Of a stretch of DNA of 10,251 nt, positions 6,127 through 10,251 are shown piece after piece. A program made the position numbers and the translations under genes. Within the stretch, counting starts at the first letter, position 1; the number at the start of each line of letters is the position of its first letter. The DNA is from Candidatus Aerophobota bacterium (GTDB lineage: Bacteria > Aerophobota > Aerophobia > Aerophobales > B47-G16). The notes beneath the pieces were generated by a model. It was not told the DNA's origin and searched no databases. It saw only the letters and a list, made by a program, of their open reading frames with translations. The DNA lies in contig QMPZ01000045.1 in assembly GCA_003648815.1 (NCBI GenBank), positions 1 to 10,251 on the forward strand, in the 5' to 3' direction.

Positions 6127-6740
6127 CTTTCTCTGAGCCTTTCCACCGTCTTCCATCTCCTTCTGACTATCGGGGGAAAATCTCCATAGCGCCTGAAGCA
6201 CTCCTTCAGGAAGTCAATTGTCCTTTTATCAGAGGGATAGCCCGAGCCAAAAGATCCGTAGCGCCTCTCAAGCTGGGCAATCCTTCTGTCCCTTTCCACC
6301 TTGGCCAATATAGAAGCTGCTCCTACAACGGGGTAGTTTTCATCGGCAAAGTTCTCCACCACCAATTTTACCCTGATCCTATGAGGAAGAAGCTCCCTTA
6401 ACCTTCTCTCATATGATTTAGGGTTAGGGGTAGGAGCATCTAAGAATACCTTCTGAGGACAGAACCTGGCTATCAGCTTCACCATACTCCTTAGCTCCAG
6501 CTCGTTTATTCTCTCTTTGTCTATCTGGTGTGGAGGAATGGCAATCCAGGCATATTCATCAGCTAAAAGCTCTATCTCCCTCTTCAGCATCTTGCGCCTG
6601 CGAGGACTAAGATGCTTGGAGTCCCTTACTCCTCTTTTGAAGAGTTCGGAAAGGTTTGTCTCCTCTATTACCACCCCACAAACGATCATAGGACCTATTA
6701 CCGGTCCTCTTCCTGCCTCATCAATTCCCATAACCCGCAA
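6105..6740 (-). CDS. rnhB: Ribonuclease HII, archaeal/eukaryotic-like type (TTG start)
   Basis: RNase HII cuts the RNA strand of RNA-DNA hybrids and removes single ribonucleotides misincorporated in DNA. The 211 residues contain the four acidic metal ligands: Asp7 and Glu8 in GIDEAGRG, Asp101 in VFLDAP, and Asp133 in ADENYPVVGAASILAKV. The variants GRGPVIGPM, RDSKHLSPRRR, ADENYPVV, FGSGYPSD and the tail RRRWKTV are those of archaeal RNase HII and eukaryotic RNase H2A. Typical bacterial RnhB has DEVGRGPLAGPV and GDxxSxSIAAAS instead. The start is TTG at 6740, with AAGGAGGAG at 6752-6744 and five bases between GGAGG and TTG; the in-frame ATG at 6731 is too far from that site. It is the first gene of the lpt operon. 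Confidence 0.94.
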   Translation of the reverse strand: MRVMGIDEAGRGPVIGPMIVCGVVIEETNLSELFKRGVRDSKHLSPRRRKMLKREIELLADEYAWIAIPPHQIDKERINELELRSMVKLIARFCPQKVFLDAPTPNPKSYERRLRELLPHRIRVKLVVENFADENYPVVGAASILAKVERDRRIAQLERRYGSFGSGYPSDKRTIDFLKECFRRYGDFPPIVRRRWKTVERLRERWGKGLS

Positions 6741-6743
6741 GCT

Positions 6744-6752
6744 CTCCTCCTT
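6744..6752 (-). promoter_or_regulatory. Ribosome binding site fixing the rnhB TTG start
   Basis: AAGGAGGAG on the minus strand leaves five bases between GGAGG and the TTG at 6740. The nearest in-frame ATG (6731) would be about 14 bases away, so the site favours the TTG. Confidence 0.75.
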
Positions 6753-6776
6753 AAAAGCTTTCCTTCATTCAAAGGT

Positions 6777-6805
6777 ATTCTATCTTAAGGAGCCTTCTCT
6801 GTCAA
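6777..6805 (-). promoter_or_regulatory. Strong sigma70-type promoter of the rnhB-lptCABD operon
   Basis: On the minus strand a perfect TTGACA (6805-6800) is followed by exactly 17 bp and TAGAAT (6782-6777). This is the best promoter match in the window. Transcription should start near 6770, giving a leader of about 30 nt ending in the rnhB ribosome binding site. No other convincing promoter was seen inside the operon. Confidence 0.8.
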
Positions 6806-6808
6806 CTT

Positions 6809-6831
6809 CGATATTTTCCTGTAAGATATCG
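6809..6831. repeat. 6-bp inverted repeat between the divergent promoters
   Basis: CGATAT (6809-6814) and ATATCG (6826-6831) are exact inverted arms 11 bp apart, centre to centre about 17 bp. They lie just upstream of the leftward -35 box and just upstream of the rightward -35 box, where a regulator could touch both promoters. Short AT-rich arms make chance occurrence possible. Confidence 0.35.
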
Positions 6832-6854
6832 TTTTCTTGAATTTCTCAAGAAAA
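6832..6854. promoter_or_regulatory. Perfect 9-bp-arm inverted repeat over the pyrK -35 (candidate operator)
   Basis: TTTTCTTGA (6832-6840), five bases, then TCAAGAAAA (6846-6854) form a perfect inverted repeat. The left arm and spacer overlap the -35 box of the pyrK promoter and the right arm fills the spacer up to 4 bp before the -10. The position is that of a repressor operator. As it lies upstream of the predicted transcription start, it would act as DNA and not as an RNA hairpin. Confidence 0.6.
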
Positions 6855-6864
6855 GTGATATAAT
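6837..6864 (+). promoter_or_regulatory. Extended -10 promoter of the pyrK operon
   Basis: TTGAAT (6837-6842), a 16-bp spacer and a consensus TATAAT (6859-6864) preceded by TG (6856-6857) form a strong promoter with an extended -10. The predicted start is at about 6871, only some four bases before the pyrK ATG at 6875, so the message would be almost leaderless. Confidence 0.75.
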
Positions 6865-6874
6865 CCTACTGAAG

Positions 6875-7663
6875 ATGCGCCAGGTTAAATCTGAAGTTTT
6901 GTTTAATCGGAAGGTTATTTCCGGATGCTTTGTAATGGGCCTATACTGTCCGGAAATTGCTCGTAGTGCGGAGCCGGGGCAGTTCGTGCACCTTAGGGTA
7001 GAGGACAGGGAAGAGCCGCTTCTCAGGCGTCCTTTCAGCATCTACAGGGTAGAAAACGAAAAGATTGAAATCCTCTACAAGGTAGTGGGAAGAGGAACGA
7101 AGATTTTATCACGGAAGAGAAGAGGAGAGAAAATAGATCTTTTGGGACCGCTTGGAAAGGGATTTAAGATAGACTCCACGGTAAAAAGGTTGATACTGGT
7201 AGCCGGAGGAGTGGGGGTAGCTCCTCTTTACTTTCTGACAAGCAGGTGGGCCATCGCTAAAATGCGGGAGGTCATCGTATTCCTCGGAGCTGAAAGCAAG
7301 GAAAGGCTCCTTTGTGAAGAGGAGTTCAAGGGTCTGGGCACAAAGGTTAAGGTGGCTACCGAGAATGGAAGTAGGGGTTTTAAGGGTCTGATAAGTGATC
7401 TTTTCGCAAAATGGCTGTCCTCAGGACAGCTTCTTTCGGAAAGCCTCATCTGTGCCTGCGGCCCCCTTCCTATGCTCAGAAAGATAGCTTCCCTCAGCAA
7501 AAGGAGTAAGGCTGTCTGTTATGTTTCCTTAGAGCAGAGAATGGGATGTGGAATAGGAGCCTGCAGAGGATGCATAATAAGGGGGAAAAATGGGTATCTT
7601 CGTGTATGTAAGGATGGGCCAGTTTTTAATGCCCAGGATATAGACTGGAACTGGATGCCATGA
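6875..7663 (+). CDS. pyrK: Dihydroorotate dehydrogenase electron-transfer subunit PyrK
   Basis: PyrK passes electrons from dihydroorotate (oxidised by PyrD) through a 2Fe-2S cluster and FAD to NAD+, allowing pyrimidine synthesis without a quinone. The 262-residue protein has a ferredoxin-reductase fold: flavin-binding RRPFSI (51-56), a nucleotide-binding segment with GGVGVAPL (111-118), CGPLPML near 195, and a C-terminal cluster site with Cys225, Cys230, Cys233 and Cys245 (C-x4-C-x2-C-x11-C). This spacing and the KDGPVF ending are diagnostic. The ATG at 6875 has only a weak GAAG before it, consistent with the nearly leaderless message. Its stop overlaps the start of the DUF72 gene as ATGA. 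Confidence 0.95.
   Translation: MRQVKSEVLFNRKVISGCFVMGLYCPEIARSAEPGQFVHLRVEDREEPLLRRPFSIYRVENEKIEILYKVVGRGTKILSRKRRGEKIDLLGPLGKGFKIDSTVKRLILVAGGVGVAPLYFLTSRWAIAKMREVIVFLGAESKERLLCEEEFKGLGTKVKVATENGSRGFKGLISDLFAKWLSSGQLLSESLICACGPLPMLRKIASLSKRSKAVCYVSLEQRMGCGIGACRGCIIRGKNGYLRVCKDGPVFNAQDIDWNWMP
7414..7430 (+). repeat. Perfect 17-nt palindrome inside pyrK
   Basis: GCTGTCCT and AGGACAGC flank a single C. As RNA it gives a 7-bp stem with a three-base loop, or 6 bp with a five-base loop, followed by TTCTTTC. It lies in coding sequence for WLSSGQLLSES, between the nucleotide-binding and iron-sulphur segments. The resemblance to a terminator is noted, but the T run is interrupted. Confidence 0.45.
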
Positions 7664-8370
7664 GCGTAAAGATAGGCTGTTGCGGTTTTCCCGTGGCGAA
7701 AAATAGGTACTACAGGGCTTTTTCCGTCGTCGAACTCCAGAAAACTTTTTATCAGCCTCCCAAGCTTTCCACCGTACAAAGATGGCGCGATGAGGCGCCG
7801 CCTGAGTTTGAATTCACCCTCAAGGCCTGGCAGCTGATCACTCATCAGCCGACCAGCCCTACTTATCGCAGACTTCGTGTGGTCATTCCCGAGGATAAGA
7901 GAAAAAATTACGGCTTTTTCAAGCCCACAGATGAGGTATTCTTCGCCTGGGAGAAAATAGATCAGATCTGTCAGATCTTAAAAGCTAAGGTCGTCGTCTT
8001 TCAGTGTCCAGCAAGCTTTACCCCTACCAGAGAGCATAAGGATAATCTAAAAAGGTTCTTTAGTTCCATAAAGAGAAGGAATTATCATTTTGTCTGGGAG
8101 CCACGGGGAGAATGGAGTGAGAAGGACATAAGGGATTTATGCGGGGAGCTAAACCTGATCTGGTGTGTTGACCCATTTAAAGATAGACCTTTAAAGATGA
8201 GGATAAATTACTTTCGTCTTCACGGCAAAGGTGGCTATCGTTACCGCTATACGGACGAGGATCTGAGAAGTTTAAGGGAAATGTACTCTGAGGATTCCCT
8301 TTTTTACTATATGTTCAATAACGTATATATGTTTGAGGATGCTCGTCGGCTTTTCCGTTTGTTCAGGTGA
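7660..8370 (+). CDS. DUF72 (YecE-like) family protein
   Basis: A 236-residue soluble protein of the DUF72 family, which has a TIM-barrel-like fold and no settled function. Family marks in order: KIGCCGFP (4-11), a tyrosine-rich start (RYYRAFSVVELQKTFY), LSTVQRWRDEAPPEFEFTLKAWQLITH (spanning about 37-62), SPTYRR (66-71), VVFQCPASF (112-120), VWEPRGEW (145-152), a DP..D segment (171-175), YFRLHG (184-189), and YYMFNN (216-221) near the end. The KAWQLITH-SPTYRR form is the one I associate with archaeal and thermophilic bacterial members. The start ATG overlaps the pyrK stop by 4 nt and pyrD begins 20 nt downstream, so it is translated as part of the pyr operon. No catalytic role can be assigned from sequence. 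Confidence 0.88.
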   Translation: MSVKIGCCGFPVAKNRYYRAFSVVELQKTFYQPPKLSTVQRWRDEAPPEFEFTLKAWQLITHQPTSPTYRRLRVVIPEDKRKNYGFFKPTDEVFFAWEKIDQICQILKAKVVVFQCPASFTPTREHKDNLKRFFSSIKRRNYHFVWEPRGEWSEKDIRDLCGELNLIWCVDPFKDRPLKMRINYFRLHGKGGYRYRYTDEDLRSLREMYSEDSLFYYMFNNVYMFEDARRLFRLFR

Positions 8371-8375
8371 AATTA

Positions 8376-8384
8376 AGAAGAGGA
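8376..8384 (+). promoter_or_regulatory. Ribosome binding site fixing the pyrD TTG start
   Basis: AGAAGAGGA ends six bases before the TTG at 8391. The only nearby ATG, at 8395, is out of frame, so this site supports TTG initiation. Confidence 0.65.
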
Positions 8385-8390
8385 TAAACC

Positions 8391-9317
8391 TTGAATGGTC
8401 TACCTGATCTGAGAGTAAAGTTGGGAAAACTTGAGCTCAAGAACCCTGTCCTGGTCGCCTCGGGAACTTTCGGCTATGGAGAAGAGTACGCCGAACTCAT
8501 TGATCTTAACAAGCTGGGGGGGATAATGACCAAGGCGGTGACGTTAAGACCCAAAGAGGGCAATCCTCCTCCTCGTTTAGTAGAGGTCCCTTGCGGTCTT
8601 CTCAACGCCATTGGACTGGAGAACCCGGGGCTGGAGGTATTTATCAGGGAAAAGCTTTCCTTCCTGCGCAAATTTGACACTAAGATAATTGTGAACATCG
8701 CCGGGGAAAAAGAAGATGATTATCTTCAAATAGCCAAGAGGCTGTCTAAGGAAAATGGAGTAGATGCCCTCGAGGTGAACATATCCTGTCCCAATGTGAA
8801 GGAAGGAGGGCTTTCCTTCGGCACTGATCCAAAGGTAATTTACTTGCTGGTCAAAAGGTTGAAGGAGGTATGCGGGCTTCCTCTTATCCTGAAACTTACG
8901 CCGAACGTTACGGACATAAAAGAAGTTGCTAAGGCAGCTGAGGAAGGAGGAGCGGATATTTTATCGCTCGTAAACACCGTCCTCGCTATGGCTGTGGATG
9001 TGGATACTCAGAGGCCAAAGCTGGGCAACATCGTGGGGGGGTTATCTGGCCCGGCCATAAGACCAATTGCTGTAAGGATGGTCTGGGAGGTCTCTGGCGC
9101 GGTGAACATTCCCATAATAGGAATGGGGGGAATTATGAAAGCAGAGGATGCCTTAGAGTTTGTCATCGCTGGAGCCAGTGCCGTAGCCGTAGGGACGGCA
9201 AATTTCGTCGATCCCCGAACTCCCCTGAAGGTGATCGAGGGAATTGGGCGATACTTAAAAGATAAGGGAATTGATAGCTTTGCCAGCTTGGTTGGCAGCC
9301 TAAAAGTTCAAAGATAA
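8391..9317 (+). CDS. pyrD: Dihydroorotate dehydrogenase, class 1B catalytic subunit (TTG start)
   Basis: PyrD oxidises dihydroorotate to orotate with FMN, the fourth step of pyrimidine synthesis. The 308-residue TIM barrel contains LKNPVLVASGTFGYG (16-30), KAVTLRPKEGNPPPRL near 48-63, NAIGLENPG (72-80) and the catalytic-loop NISCPNV with Cys133, the active-site base of class 1 enzymes (class 2 uses Ser). LKLTPN, SLVNT and phosphate-binding GGLSGPAIRP and IIGMGGI follow. Cys133 and the presence of pyrK in the operon identify class 1B, which works as a PyrD2K2 complex using NAD+. The TTG at 8391 gives the family N-terminus and no in-frame ATG is near. The gene ends 15 nt before the exchanger gene. 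Confidence 0.95.
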   Translation: MNGLPDLRVKLGKLELKNPVLVASGTFGYGEEYAELIDLNKLGGIMTKAVTLRPKEGNPPPRLVEVPCGLLNAIGLENPGLEVFIREKLSFLRKFDTKIIVNIAGEKEDDYLQIAKRLSKENGVDALEVNISCPNVKEGGLSFGTDPKVIYLLVKRLKEVCGLPLILKLTPNVTDIKEVAKAAEEGGADILSLVNTVLAMAVDVDTQRPKLGNIVGGLSGPAIRPIAVRMVWEVSGAVNIPIIGMGGIMKAEDALEFVIAGASAVAVGTANFVDPRTPLKVIEGIGRYLKDKGIDSFASLVGSLKVQR

Positions 9318-9332
9318 GGAAAGGAGAGGTCA

Positions 9333-10251
9333 ATGCTTGCCTGGATGAAGTTTTGTATCTGTGCGGCCTTAATTTTATACACCGGCTACAAGCTATCCTA
9401 CTACGGCGATATCATCTGTGAGAAGACATCCCTCACCAGAAGTTTGATGGGGTTTGTCTTTCTCTCGGTGGCCACCACCCTTCCGGAGTTTATCACAAGT
9501 CTTGGCTCGATAACAATCGTGGACTCACCTAACCTGGCAGCAGGAAATGCCCTTGGCTCAATTCTCATAAACCTAATGTTCATCGCCTTGCTGGACTTAG
9601 TTCAGGGAAAGGGAGCCCTGTTATATGAGGTGAGCATAGACCACATCCTCTCCGGGGCTCTGTGTATACTCACCCTTACCTTTATGAGCCTGTTCATCTT
9701 TCTCAGATCTTACTTAAATGTCCGGTTGGGCTTCTTCAACTTTGGATTTGACAGCTTGATCCTTCTTTTGATTTATGGGGCGGGGCTGAGGCTTATGTTT
9801 GGATATAGCGACAAAAAAGAGGATAAGGAAAGAAAGGATAAAGAAAGCCTGCCCTCCCACAAATCTATTCGTCTGAAGGCAGTCCTTTTCAGGTTTTCTC
9901 TTTGTTTTATAGCTATAATTTTTCTTGCTCTGTGGCTGGCAAAAATCGGGGATGAGATAGTTGAGGTGATGGGCTGGAGTGAGGCCTTAGTGGGAACATT
10001 CTTCCTTGCTCTGGCTACTTCTTTGCCCGAGCTCATAGTCAGCTTAACCTCCCTTAAGTTTGCTGTGGATATGGCCATAGGGAACATCTTAGGAGCTAAT
10101 TTCCTGGATGTTATGATACTTCCCGTCTGTGATATCTTCTTCCGAAGAGGAGAGATCCTATCCTATGTATCCTCCGTACACCTCATCACCCTGCTAACCG
10201 CCATACTAATCACGACGATTGTCATAATAGGGCTGATCTATCGGTCCCGCA
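9333..10251 (+). CDS. Na+/Ca2+ exchanger (CaCA) family membrane protein (partial, 3' end outside window)
   Basis: 306 codons are present with no stop. The protein is very hydrophobic, with about ten membrane segments in two halves split by a charged cytoplasmic linker (about residues 158-182, SDKKEDKERKDKES). Each half has one alpha repeat: ATTLPEF (47-53) with GNALGSILIN (71-80), and ATSLPEL (228-234) with GNILGANFLD (250-259). Glu52, Asn80, Glu233 and Asp259 fall where, as I recall, the archaeal exchanger NCX_Mj has its ion ligands Glu54, Asn81, Glu213 and Asp240. Usual GTSxPE and GSNxxN motifs are altered (ATT, GSI, GAN), so ion choice is open. The ATG at 9333 has AAGGAG six bases upstream and follows pyrD by 15 nt. 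The length already present is near the usual 300-350, so little is missing. Confidence 0.85.
   Translation, partial: MLAWMKFCICAALILYTGYKLSYYGDIICEKTSLTRSLMGFVFLSVATTLPEFITSLGSITIVDSPNLAAGNALGSILINLMFIALLDLVQGKGALLYEVSIDHILSGALCILTLTFMSLFIFLRSYLNVRLGFFNFGFDSLILLLIYGAGLRLMFGYSDKKEDKERKDKESLPSHKSIRLKAVLFRFSLCFIAIIFLALWLAKIGDEIVEVMGWSEALVGTFFLALATSLPELIVSLTSLKFAVDMAIGNILGANFLDVMILPVCDIFFRRGEILSYVSSVHLITLLTAILITTIVIIGLIYRSR

Noticed and set aside
6127..6201. Longer lptC from 6201 or 6156
   Set aside because: Both starts lie inside rnhB; the one at 6156 has AAGGAG with no spacer, and neither adds conserved sequence. The 6156 start cannot be fully excluded.
7968..7982. Repeated AGATCT motifs in the DUF72 gene
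   Set aside because: Two copies of a short restriction-site-like palindrome within codons for DQICQIL; chance is sufficient.
1..10251. Phage, insertion sequence, toxin-antitoxin or defence island
   Set aside because: No transposase, integrase, terminal repeats or defence-gene motifs were found on either strand; all sizeable genes are core metabolism, envelope or transport.

Overview
The window reads as the chromosome of a diderm (Gram-negative-type) bacterium. It has a nearly complete lipopolysaccharide transport set (lptC, lptA, lptB, lptD), an ExbB/ExbD proton-channel pair, strong GGAGG ribosome binding sites and sigma70-like promoters. Base composition is moderate and coding is dense. An archaeal-style RNase HII, a DUF72 protein resembling archaeal and thermophile forms, a class 1B PyrD/PyrK pair and three TTG start codons suggest a deep-branching or uncultured lineage rather than a proteobacterium. 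I cannot name the phylum from this sequence alone.

Layout. (1) Positions 1-2124, minus strand: purD, then exbB/tolQ-like, then exbD/tolR-like (cut by the window edge), tightly spaced behind one good promoter at 2171-2199. (2) Positions 2125-2382: an intergenic stretch with an unusual amount of structure. In the direction of lptD transcription it holds a simple hairpin, a nested hairpin with one-sided bulges, a terminator-like hairpin followed by U's, a nine-unit 7-bp tandem repeat, and the purD promoter. (3) Positions 2383-6740, minus strand: the operon rnhB-lptC-lptA-lptB-lptD, with overlapping or nearly abutting genes, driven by a near-consensus promoter (TTGACA, 17 bp, TAGAAT) at 6777-6805. 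(4) Positions 6741-6874: a compact divergent promoter region with two inverted repeats, one of them a perfect 9-bp-arm repeat over the -35 of the rightward promoter. (5) Positions 6875-10251, plus strand: pyrK, a DUF72 gene, pyrD, then a Na+/Ca2+-exchanger-family membrane protein that runs off the window.

Working together. LptC, LptA, LptB and LptD belong to the trans-envelope machine that carries LPS from the inner membrane to the outer leaflet; LptF, LptG and LptE are not in the window. PyrK and PyrD form the NAD-linked dihydroorotate dehydrogenase of pyrimidine synthesis, and PurD acts in purine synthesis. ExbB/ExbD would convert proton motive force into work at the outer membrane. Most genes are conventional. 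The points worth a second look are the archaeal-type rnhB heading an LPS operon, the DUF72 gene wedged between the two subunits of one enzyme, the divergent control region, and the structured intergenic region at 2208-2376.
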